This document shows, piece by piece, positions 1-6,610 of a stretch of 12,207 nt of DNA (its first letter is position 1; every line of letters starts with the position of its first letter). The notes beneath the pieces were generated by a model. That model was given only the letters and a program-made list of their open reading frames with translations. It ran no database searches and was not told the DNA's origin. The stretch comes from an uncultured Bacilli bacterium (lineage in GTDB: Bacteria; Bacillota_I; Bacilli_A; RF39; UBA660), in contig CAKOLT010000026.1 in the NCBI GenBank assembly GCA_934096315.1, forward strand, positions 1-12,207. Reading direction: 5' to 3'. The position numbers and the translations under genes are program-made.

Positions 1-122
1 ACTCTATATGCTCTCTCATATTCTTCATCCGAGAATCCCATTAATCTCCAAGCTTCTTTTGAAGTGATTTTTCTAATTGTAAATGTCAATATAAAAATGT
101 ACAAAAAAGGGAAAATATCCAT
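1..122 (-). pseudogene. 3' fragment of a DNA cytosine-5 methyltransferase gene, runs off left edge
   Basis: Read on the minus strand, the frame from about position 80 to the edge gives TIRKITSKEAWRLMGF and then SDEEYERAYR. This matches the conserved region near the C-terminus of C5 DNA methyltransferases (family pattern R-K-L-T-P-x-E-x-W-R-L-M-G-F). These enzymes methylate cytosine, usually within restriction-modification systems. The frame is open back to an ATG at 120-122, but the roughly 14 residues before the match are hydrophobic and unlike the family, and the catalytic PCQ region and target-recognition domain are absent. I read this as a 5'-deleted remnant. The C-terminus lies outside the window, so an intact short ORF is possible. 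It abuts a large palindrome and a broken dinD, which fits a decayed accessory locus. Confidence 0.6.
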
Positions 123-163
123 GTACATTTTTGTACATTGTAATATTCCTCTTTTTGTACATT
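96..163. repeat. 68-bp imperfect palindrome with TGTACA ends and core
   Basis: Two 32-nt arms (96-127 and 132-163) are inverted copies matching at about 26 of 32 positions, around a TTTT loop at 128-131. Each arm begins and ends with a TGTACA motif. The outer match (AATGTACAAAAA against its complement) and the inner match (TGTACA) are perfect; mismatches cluster in the middle of the arms. It sits exactly between two gene remnants. It could be a small non-autonomous mobile element, a remnant of a transposon end, or a hairpin that works as a terminator on either strand, although no long T run follows it. Confidence 0.7.
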
Positions 164-164
164 C

Positions 165-523
165 TTATTGTATCATTAACATTTGCACTGCAAAATAAGT
201 TTGTCCAAATGCAACTGCTTCATATTTTGGGTTTGCATTTTGGACAATTAAGTAACAAACATATCTACTTAATTTATAATCAATAATAGCCTTAGAAGAA
301 ACCCAGTTTTTACTATTTTGGTGTTTACACCAAAATGGGAATTTATATTATTATTACTTTGAGAACAAGCAACTTGTGCCTTCTCTATAACTGCTGAAAA
401 ATATCTCCATTCCTTATAACCTAAAATCTGCTGTAATTCTCTTGCCTCCCAATAGTCATTTCCATATTCATCAATATGTTTAATACTTTCAAATATATTA
501 TTATTAACTTCTAAATTATTCAT
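165..523 (-). pseudogene. dinD: dinD-like gene, frameshifted and truncated
   Basis: The first frame (523 down to about 305) gives a good N-terminus of the DNA-damage-inducible protein D family, including IFESIKHIDEYGNDYWEARE and a VIEKA-x-VAC segment. Near 302-304 the frame breaks: the homology continues one nucleotide out of phase as IIDYKLSRYVCYLIVQN and FGQTYFAVQ, stopping at TAA 165-167. One missing base, probably a G in the GGG run, explains the shift; 359 nt is one short of a whole number of codons. The family is usually about 270-290 residues, so the C-terminal half is also gone. E. coli DinD is SOS-induced and inhibits RecA strand exchange; no LexA-like box is visible here. The start is ATG with a strong ribosome binding site (AAGGGGGAG), so a truncated peptide may still be made. 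Confidence 0.8.
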
Positions 524-584
524 TTAATCTCCCCCTTAATTAAGTTAATACTTTAATAAAAATAGTATTTTTTTCTATACCTCT

Positions 585-593
585 ATTATACCA
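585..593 (-). promoter_or_regulatory. extended -10 promoter element for the dinD remnant
   Basis: The minus strand reads TGGTATAAT, a perfect TGnTATAAT extended -10 element, about 62 nt before the dinD ATG. No good -35 hexamer lies 16-18 bp upstream, where the flavodoxin terminator stem sits. An extended -10 can work without one. The 5' leader contains a weak 6-bp hairpin (547-569). Confidence 0.5.
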
Positions 594-596
594 TAA

Positions 597-623
597 TAAA
601 AGACAGATTTACTATAATCTGCC
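597..623 (-). terminator. intrinsic terminator after the flavodoxin gene
   Basis: On the minus strand GGCAGATT pairs with AATCTGTC (8 bp including one G-U) around the loop ATAGTA, followed at once by TTTTATTAT. It begins 17 nt beyond the flavodoxin stop and ends the ABC-ABC-flavodoxin transcript. The dinD -10 element lies just after it. Confidence 0.65.
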
Positions 624-639
624 TAAAATATACACTATT

Positions 640-1116
640 TTACAGTTTATTTATCCAGTCATTTATTTCTTCCATACTAGTAACTAAATTACTACCATAG
701 CTTTCAAAAACAATATTCTTTTCATTTATAACATTTGCATTGGGACATAACTTCTTAATCTCTGTAAATGTCCTACCAAGCCATCCAGCATTTGTTGCAA
801 AAGGCACAATAGTCTTACCAGATAAATCATATTTAGTTAAAAACTTTCTAATCGCAGGAGCTGCATTATACCACCATACCGGAGTCCCTATAATTATCTC
901 CTCATAATTACTTAAGTCAATATTTATATCTTTAATCTCTGGTAATACCTTACTTCCTACATTATTTTGTTCTTCATCTACTACTGTTTGATAATCAGTC
1001 GAATATGGAATAACTGTCTCTATCTCTAAGATATCACAATTTAGTTTATCTTTTATTTGCTCTGCAATCATCTTAGTATTACCAGTATAAGAGAAGAACA
1101 CAACTAATTTATTCAT
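640..1116 (-). CDS. flavodoxin family protein
   Basis: A 158-residue single-domain FMN-binding electron carrier, cytoplasmic. The phosphate-binding loop is SYTGNTKMIAEQI at residues 9-21 (T11, N13, T14). The isoalloxazine-flanking loop GTPVWWYNAAP at 77-87 carries two Trp residues, and FATNAGWLGRT at 106-116 is the third flavin-binding loop. The loop layout resembles the flavodoxin_4 group of oxidoreductase-like flavodoxins more than classic acidic flavodoxins. The start is ATG with AAGGTGG 6 nt upstream, and that site overlaps the TAA stop of the preceding ABC gene, so the two are likely cotranslated from one mRNA. It is the last gene before a terminator. Its redox partner cannot be read from the sequence; the context suggests a role alongside export of a redox-active or toxic compound, which is inference. 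Confidence 0.9.
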   Translation of the reverse strand: MNKLVVFFSYTGNTKMIAEQIKDKLNCDILEIETVIPYSTDYQTVVDEEQNNVGSKVLPEIKDINIDLSNYEEIIIGTPVWWYNAAPAIRKFLTKYDLSGKTIVPFATNAGWLGRTFTEIKKLCPNANVINEKNIVFESYGSNLVTSMEEINDWINKL

Positions 1117-1127
1117 ACCAAGCCACC

Positions 1128-2909
1128 TTAAACTTTTTCAAACTGAGAATTATATAATTTTGCATAAAAACCATTCTTTTTAAGTAATTCCTCATGATTA
1201 CCTTGTTCTATAATATTACCTTCATTCATAACCAGAATTAAATCAGCATTCTTAATTGTAGACAATCTATGTGCAATAATAAATGATGTTTTACCAACGG
1301 TTAGTTTATCCATTGCCCTCTGGACTAACTCTTCCGTTCTTGTATCAACTGAAGAAGTAGCCTCATCCAATATTAAAAGTGGTGAAGAACATATCATACA
1401 TCTTGCAATTGTAAGTAACTGTTTCTGTCCTGCAGATAAATTATCAACTTCCTCAAGCATTGTATCATAACCCTTAGATAACGATCTAATATAATGATCC
1501 ATACCCACTGTTTTACAAGCATTTCTTATCTGTTCATCTGTAATATTCTCTTTATTAAACCTAATATTATCTTTTATAGTTCCCCTAAATAACCAAGTAT
1601 CTTGTAAAACCATAACAAATAAATCATGAATATTTTCTCTAGTTAAATCTTTTATAGAAATATTATCTATCTTAATATCTCCAGAATTTATATCATAAAA
1701 CTTCATTAACAAGTTAACCATTGTAGTCTTACCTGCCCCAGTTGGACCTACTATAGCTACCTTAGATCCAGCCTTTATATTTGCAGAAAAATCTTTAATA
1801 ATTATTTTATCATCATCATAACCAAACTTAACATGTTCAAACTTAACATTTCCCTTTACATTAGCAGGCTCTAAATAATTAGTAATATTCTTTTCTGTAG
1901 GCATTTCTTCTTCATCTAAAAACTCAAACACTCTCTCAGAAGCTGCCGCAGTTGACTGAAGATAAGTCATAGCCTGAGCAATTGTACTTAAAGGATTAGT
2001 AAATAATCTTATATATATCATAAAGGCTACGATAACTCCGAAAGTAATACTACCTTTTATTACTAACATTGCCCCCACAACACATACACATACATAACCA
2101 AAGTTACCAATAAATCCCATTAAAGGCATCATTAAACCAGATAAAAATCTACTTTTACGTGCACTATCATAAAGTTTACCATTAATATCATCAAATGCTT
2201 TATTAACATCTTCTTTAGCATTATAAACAGTCACTATATCATGAGATGAATAAACTTCTTCAATATGACCATTAATTTCCCCAAGCTGTTCTTGTTGTAA
2301 TAGAAAGTATTTCTGACTCTTTGTTAAAATAATAATCATTAAAGCAAACCCAATTAATGTTGCTACTATTCCAGTTACAGCCATTAAAGGATTAGTTATA
2401 AACATCATAATAATAGATCCCAAAAAAAGAGTAATTGCCCCAACTAAATCACTAATACTATTATTTAACGATTGACCAATTATATCAACATCATTTGTTA
2501 CACGAGACAAAACATCTCCATAACTATTATTATCAAAATATTTAAGAGGAAGTTTATTTATTTTTTTAGATATCTTTTGTCTTAATTTCTGAGAAAATTT
2601 ATTAGTAACTGTAGCCATTATAAATCCTGATAAACAATTAAATACCCAACTAAATGAATATACAAACACTAAAACAATAGCTATTTGTGTAACTTTATCA
2701 GTATTAATTCCTGTAACTATACCCTCAGTAATTATATCCGTAATCTCTTTTAATCTCCCCGGACCATAAACCCCTAAAGCACTACTTAAAGCTGCAAGTA
2801 TCATAGTAATTATAATAGGTACTTTATAAGGCTTACAATTCTTAATCAAGGTATATATTGCCTTTTTAAAATCTTTAGCTTGTGCATTATTAGATTCTGA
2901 ATTATGCAT
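1128..2909 (-). CDS. ABC exporter half-transporter, catalytically complete subunit of a heterodimer
   Basis: This 593-residue protein has a six-helix type IV exporter membrane domain (about residues 30-320) fused to an ATPase domain (about 350-593). Visible motifs are Walker A GPTGAGKTT 388-396, Q-loop Gln436, signature LSAGQ 491-495, Walker B LLILDE 511-516 with the catalytic Glu516, D-loop SSVD, and switch His547. The signature departs from LSGGQ (Gly to Ala), which is typical of the subunit that completes the degenerate site of the partner. It overlaps the upstream ABC gene by 8 nt (partner TAA at 2902-2904, this ATG at 2907-2909), with GGAGG 9 nt upstream. It should pair with that product as an asymmetric exporter of the LmrD/BmrD/TM288 kind in the cytoplasmic membrane. 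The substrate is unknown; drugs, lipids or peptides are all possible. Confidence 0.92.
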   Translation of the reverse strand: MHNSESNNAQAKDFKKAIYTLIKNCKPYKVPIIITMILAALSSALGVYGPGRLKEITDIITEGIVTGINTDKVTQIAIVLVFVYSFSWVFNCLSGFIMATVTNKFSQKLRQKISKKINKLPLKYFDNNSYGDVLSRVTNDVDIIGQSLNNSISDLVGAITLFLGSIIMMFITNPLMAVTGIVATLIGFALMIIILTKSQKYFLLQQEQLGEINGHIEEVYSSHDIVTVYNAKEDVNKAFDDINGKLYDSARKSRFLSGLMMPLMGFIGNFGYVCVCVVGAMLVIKGSITFGVIVAFMIYIRLFTNPLSTIAQAMTYLQSTAAASERVFEFLDEEEMPTEKNITNYLEPANVKGNVKFEHVKFGYDDDKIIIKDFSANIKAGSKVAIVGPTGAGKTTMVNLLMKFYDINSGDIKIDNISIKDLTRENIHDLFVMVLQDTWLFRGTIKDNIRFNKENITDEQIRNACKTVGMDHYIRSLSKGYDTMLEEVDNLSAGQKQLLTIARCMICSSPLLILDEATSSVDTRTEELVQRAMDKLTVGKTSFIIAHRLSTIKNADLILVMNEGNIIEQGNHEELLKKNGFYAKLYNSQFEKV

Positions 2910-4662
2910 TTTCGAGTTCCTCCTCTCCTAATTGGGATAGAGCAATTTCTTTATATACTGAGCAAGTCTTAAGTAAATCATGATGTTTACCCATCCCTAC
3001 TACTTTTCCTTCATCTAGAACAATTATCTTATCAGCATCTTTTATTGTTCCAATCCTTTGGGCTACAATTAAAACTGTAGCATCTTTAGTATACTTCTTT
3101 AATTCTCTTCTCAAAGTTGTATCAGTCTTATAATCAAGGGCTGAAAAAGTATCATCAAATATATATATTTCTGGATCCCTAGCAATAGCTCTAGCAATAG
3201 ACAATCTCTGCTTTTGCCCACCGGATATATTTGTACCTGATCTAGATATATGACTATCATATCCAAGCTCCATCTTATCTATAAATTCCTTAGCTTGTGC
3301 TATTTCTGAAGCTTTAGATATCTTATCCTTATTAACCTTTTTACCATTAATTAAACCATAAGAGATATTAGAATTAACTGTCCCTGAAAAAATAATTGGT
3401 CTCTGGGAAACATACCCTATTTTATTATTTAAATTTTCTATATTATACTCTTTAACATTAACACCATCAACTAAAACTTCTCCATAAGTTGCATCATAAA
3501 ACCTTGGAATTAGATTAACTAAAGTAGACTTACCACTACCAGTAGAACCAATAAATGCAACCGTCTCACCATGCTTTGCTGTAAAGGAAATATCTTCAAG
3601 CATATTCTCCTCAGCATCAGGATACCTAAACGTAACATTTTTAAACTCTACTACGCCTTTATCCTTAGTTTTATCATTAAAATTACCAGAGATAATCTGT
3701 GGCTTCTTTTCTAATATTTCAGATATTCTCTTTGCAGAAACTGCAGAACGAGGATAAAATATAAATATCATTGTAAGCATCATAAATGCCATTACAACCT
3801 GTACTGCATATGAAGTAAATACAACCATATTACTAAATATATCTAATTTATCAAGCATATTAGCTTCATTAATCATATAAGCTCCAACCCAATATATTGA
3901 TAAAGATAACCCTGACATAATAAGTTGCATTCCCGGAGTTAAAAGAGCCATAGTTCTTGATGTAAACATATTAGTACTTGTTAAATCATTATTAGCCTGA
4001 GCAAACTTTCCCTCTTGATACTTTTCTGCATTAAATGCTCTAACTACTCTTATACCTGTAAGATTTTCTCTTGAAACATGGTTAAGATTATCTGTTAATT
4101 TTTGAATTATCTTAAACTTAGGTAAAGCAACTAATATCAAAACTAGTATCATAATTAGAAGTACAAATACTGCTCCGGCAGTAATAACACTCCATTCAAA
4201 ACCTTTATTATATATCTTTAATATTGCCCATACAGCAAGTATAGGAGCTTTAATTAGCATCTGAAGCCCCATAGCAATAAGTATTTGCACTTGGGTAATA
4301 TCATTAGTAGTCCTTGTAATCAAACTACTAGTAGAAAATTCTTTAATCTCTTTCATACTAAAAGAAAGAACTTTACTAAAAACATCTTTTCTTAAATCTT
4401 TAGAAAAACTAGCAGCAAGTTTAGTAATAAAATAACTAACTACTACCGCTGAAAGTAAACTACCAAAAGCACACAGTAACATATGTGACCCTTCAGTTAG
4501 TACTTCTCCAACAGTACTACCTTCAGTTTGGACTATCTTTGTAACACTAGCCATATAATCTGGTAATTTCAAATCCAAATAAACCTGAAACACTATCAAT
4601 ACAGTAGATATTAACACAAAAAACCAGTGTACTTTATTTAATCTTTTAATCATTTTTAACAT
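2902..4662 (-). CDS. ABC exporter half-transporter, degenerate-site subunit of a heterodimer
   Basis: A 586-residue exporter half with a membrane domain at about 10-310 and an ATPase domain at about 335-586. Walker A is GSTGSGKST 372-380, Q-loop Gln420, signature ISGGQ 479-483. Walker B reads IYIFDD 499-504, so the catalytic Glu is Asp504, and the switch His is Gln535 (VAQRI). Both changes are hallmarks of the degenerate half in heterodimeric exporters such as TM287. Here the degenerate site would be this Walker A/B with the partner LSAGQ, and the active site the partner Walker A/B with this ISGGQ. I chose the ATG at 4660-4662, which has AGGTG 6 nt upstream; a GTG at 4669-4671 is in frame but lies within that ribosome binding site. 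It is the first gene of the operon. Confidence 0.92.
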   Translation of the reverse strand: MLKMIKRLNKVHWFFVLISTVLIVFQVYLDLKLPDYMASVTKIVQTEGSTVGEVLTEGSHMLLCAFGSLLSAVVVSYFITKLAASFSKDLRKDVFSKVLSFSMKEIKEFSTSSLITRTTNDITQVQILIAMGLQMLIKAPILAVWAILKIYNKGFEWSVITAGAVFVLLIMILVLILVALPKFKIIQKLTDNLNHVSRENLTGIRVVRAFNAEKYQEGKFAQANNDLTSTNMFTSRTMALLTPGMQLIMSGLSLSIYWVGAYMINEANMLDKLDIFSNMVVFTSYAVQVVMAFMMLTMIFIFYPRSAVSAKRISEILEKKPQIISGNFNDKTKDKGVVEFKNVTFRYPDAEENMLEDISFTAKHGETVAFIGSTGSGKSTLVNLIPRFYDATYGEVLVDGVNVKEYNIENLNNKIGYVSQRPIIFSGTVNSNISYGLINGKKVNKDKISKASEIAQAKEFIDKMELGYDSHISRSGTNISGGQKQRLSIARAIARDPEIYIFDDTFSALDYKTDTTLRRELKKYTKDATVLIVAQRIGTIKDADKIIVLDEGKVVGMGKHHDLLKTCSVYKEIALSQLGEEELENA

Positions 4663-4694
4663 TTTTTTCACCTACCATTTTTTTCACATTCTAC

Positions 4695-4723
4695 ATTATA
4701 CGTTAATATTAAAGATTATGCAA
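4695..4723 (-). promoter_or_regulatory. sigma-A-type promoter of the ABC/flavodoxin operon
   Basis: On the minus strand TTGCAT (4718-4723), a 17-bp spacer and TATAAT (4695-4700) form a good vegetative promoter, giving a leader of about 25 nt before the first ABC start. The spacer contains a perfect 10-bp palindrome, TTAATATTAA (4703-4712), placed where a repressor could block polymerase. In DNA this AT-rich the palindrome may be chance. No regulator gene is present beside it. Confidence 0.7.
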
Positions 4724-4780
4724 CCATTTTTTTAAAATTTCACAATAATTTCATATAATACCTTTCTTTAATTATGTCTA

Positions 4781-4808
4781 AAAGGGCCTGCTAATAAGCA
4801 GGTCCTTT
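4781..4808 (-). terminator. terminator hairpin after the lepA operon
   Basis: Two 11-nt arms, AAAGGGCCTGC (4781-4791) and GCAGGTCCTTT (4798-4808), flank a TAATAA loop about 65 nt beyond the YlbF-family stop. On the minus strand the stem has one internal A-C mismatch and ends in CCCTTTT; on the plus strand the same position is a G-U pair. All genes here are minus, so it most likely ends the lepA-RNB-miaB-ylbF-type transcript. A weaker 5-bp hairpin with a long T run (about 4833-4868) lies between it and the gene and could act as a first terminator. Confidence 0.7.
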
Positions 4809-4872
4809 ATATAATTAATTATTATTATCAAAGCAACAAAAAAAGAAAACCCATACATAATTGTATAAGTTC

Positions 4873-5190
4873 TCACCAAATAACATCATTTATATAATCC
4901 TCAATTAAATTCTGACTTATCTTCAAATAATCATTAAACTCCTTAGCCTTATTATAATAACTACTATACTCCGGTATCTCTCTAAGACCTTTAATCATCT
5001 CATCCAATTCCTTTTTCTCACTATCAAAATTATCATCCTTATTATAAACTCTTTTTTGTTTATCTCTAATCCTTTTAATAGTATCCATAATATCTTTATT
5101 AAGACTAACTTTCTCTCTACTCTCTACATAATCCTTATAATAATCAGAATCCATAATAAACTTTTTTAAATTATTAATAGAATCACTCAC
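4873..5190 (-). CDS. YlbF/YmcA (RicA/RicF) family protein
   Basis: A 105-residue, highly charged, predicted all-helical protein. The C-terminal segment (YNKAKEFNDYLKISQNLIEDYI, about residues 79-100, quoted in two parts: YNKAKEFND and YLKISQNLIEDYI) fits the Com_YlbF family. In Bacillus subtilis RicA (YmcA) is encoded directly after miaB (ymcB) and, with RicF and RicT, assists RNase Y-dependent mRNA maturation, so position favours a RicA counterpart. It is shorter than B. subtilis RicA (about 143 residues) and has no Cys at all, so the C-terminal Fe-S ligands known in the Ric proteins are missing. The start is GTG at 5188-5190, overlapping the miaB TGA by 8 nt, with a strong GGGGGAGG site inside the miaB coding end. 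It is the last gene of the operon. Confidence 0.8.
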   Translation of the reverse strand: MSDSINNLKKFIMDSDYYKDYVESREKVSLNKDIMDTIKRIRDKQKRVYNKDDNFDSEKKELDEMIKGLREIPEYSSYYNKAKEFNDYLKISQNLIEDYINDVIW

Positions 5191-6610
5191 TAACTACCTC
5201 CCCCTCCATAGACCATGTTTTAACATCAGTTATCTTAACATCAACTATCTTACCTAAAAGATTATCATCCGCTTTTACATTAACAAGCTTCATAGTATCC
5301 GTATATCCCATAAGTTTACCATCTTTACTAGAATGCTCTTCTAATAAAACAGAAACAAACTTATCTTTATACTTTAAATTATTAGCATAACTATATTTAT
5401 TAATTAATTTATTAAGTCTCTTTAGTCTCTCTTTCTTTTCTTCTAAGGAAGTATTATCTGGAAGTTTTTCACAACTAGTACCCTTTCTCGGAGAAAATAT
5501 AAAAGTATAAGCTAAATCATATTTAAGCTTCTCTACTACCTCCAGAGTTTCTTTAAAGTCTTCTTCCTCTTCTAACGGAAAACCTACAATTATATCTGTA
5601 CTAATCGCACAATTAGGAATCTTACTTTTAATTTTATTAAATAAAGTAATATACTCATCCTTAGTATATCTTCTACCCATTAATTTAAGAATCCTATCAC
5701 TTCCTGATTGAATAGGAAGATGAATATATGGCATAATATTATCATATTTAGCTATTATATCAATCATTTCATCAGTAAAATCCCAAGGATGAGATGTTAC
5801 AAATCTAATTCTAGGAATATTAGTCTTTGCTACTTCCTCCAATAAATTAGCAAAATTATAACCCTTATTTAAATCTTTACCATAAGCATTAACATTTTGT
5901 CCAAGTAGAGTAACCTCCATATAACCATTATCCTTAAGTTCTCTAACTTCATTAATTATATCTTCTTTTAATCTACTTCTTTGCTTACCCCTTGTAAAAG
6001 GAACTATACAATAAGTACAAAACTTATCACATCCCTCCATAATATTAACCCATGCTTTATATTTACTATCTCTTTTAACAGGAATACCCTCATAAATATC
6101 CCCTTCCCTAGAATATACATACATATTCTGTTTTCTTTCTTTAACAACATTATCTATATATATAGGTAGTTTATGAATATTATGAGTCCCAAAAACAATA
6201 TCAACCCACTTATACTTATCTTTAAGAATCTTACTTACATCCTCTTCCTGAGCCATACAACCACAGAAAGCTACCATAACATCTTTTACCATTCTTAAAT
6301 GTTTAATTCTACCAAGCATACCAAATACCTTATTGTGGGCGTTTTCCCTAATTGCACAAGTATTAATTACAATAATATCAGCTTTATTCATATCATCAGT
6401 CTCAGTATATGCTAAATCTTCTAAAATAGCTTTAATATTCTCACTATCATGGACATTCATTTGACATCCATAAGTTATAACATGATAACTCTTCCCCTTA
6501 CCATAATCCTTAATACTATCAGGCACTATATAATCATCTCTAACTACACTACTAACCTTATTACTTCTTTTTTTAGCCTCTGTAAAATCTGGCATTATCA
6601 TATCAATCAC
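5183..6610 (-). CDS. miaB: tRNA-2-methylthio-N6-dimethylallyladenosine synthase
   Basis: A 475-residue radical-SAM methylthiotransferase that converts i6A37 to ms2i6A37 in tRNAs reading UNN codons, which stabilises codon pairing. The N-terminal UPF0004 domain carries cluster ligands Cys49 (YGCQMN), Cys85 (NTCAIRENA) and Cys118 (CGCMAQ). The radical-SAM motif is C194-x3-C198-x2-C201 (CDKFCTYC), followed by VPFTRGKQRSR. GQNVNAYG (237-244) and LPIQSGSD (298-305) are also conserved, and a TRAM RNA-binding domain occupies about 411-475. The N-terminal extension of about 40 residues resembles other Bacilli MiaB proteins. The start is GTG at 6608-6610 with AAGGA 5 nt upstream; internal ATGs at codons 4 and 6 are badly spaced from that site. 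It overlaps the RNB gene and the YlbF-family gene by 8 nt each. Confidence 0.96.
   Translation of the reverse strand: MIDMIMPDFTEAKKRSNKVSSVVRDDYIVPDSIKDYGKGKSYHVITYGCQMNVHDSENIKAILEDLAYTETDDMNKADIIVINTCAIRENAHNKVFGMLGRIKHLRMVKDVMVAFCGCMAQEEDVSKILKDKYKWVDIVFGTHNIHKLPIYIDNVVKERKQNMYVYSREGDIYEGIPVKRDSKYKAWVNIMEGCDKFCTYCIVPFTRGKQRSRLKEDIINEVRELKDNGYMEVTLLGQNVNAYGKDLNKGYNFANLLEEVAKTNIPRIRFVTSHPWDFTDEMIDIIAKYDNIMPYIHLPIQSGSDRILKLMGRRYTKDEYITLFNKIKSKIPNCAISTDIIVGFPLEEEEDFKETLEVVEKLKYDLAYTFIFSPRKGTSCEKLPDNTSLEEKKERLKRLNKLINKYSYANNLKYKDKFVSVLLEEHSSKDGKLMGYTDTMKLVNVKADDNLLGKIVDVKITDVKTWSMEGEVVSE

Noticed and set aside
96..163. TGTACA repeats as a CRISPR array
   Set aside because: The copies form one inverted repeat, with no regular direct repeats or spacers.
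547..569. Hairpin AATACT/AGTATT in the dinD leader as a LexA-type operator or riboswitch
   Set aside because: Only 6 bp in AT-rich DNA, with no match to a known LexA box or riboswitch class.
5981..6169. Plus-strand ORF inside miaB
   Set aside because: It is antisense to a strongly conserved gene and has no ribosome binding site or recognisable protein; other plus-strand ORFs (10386-10589, 10986-11231, 11986-12183) were dropped for the same reason.
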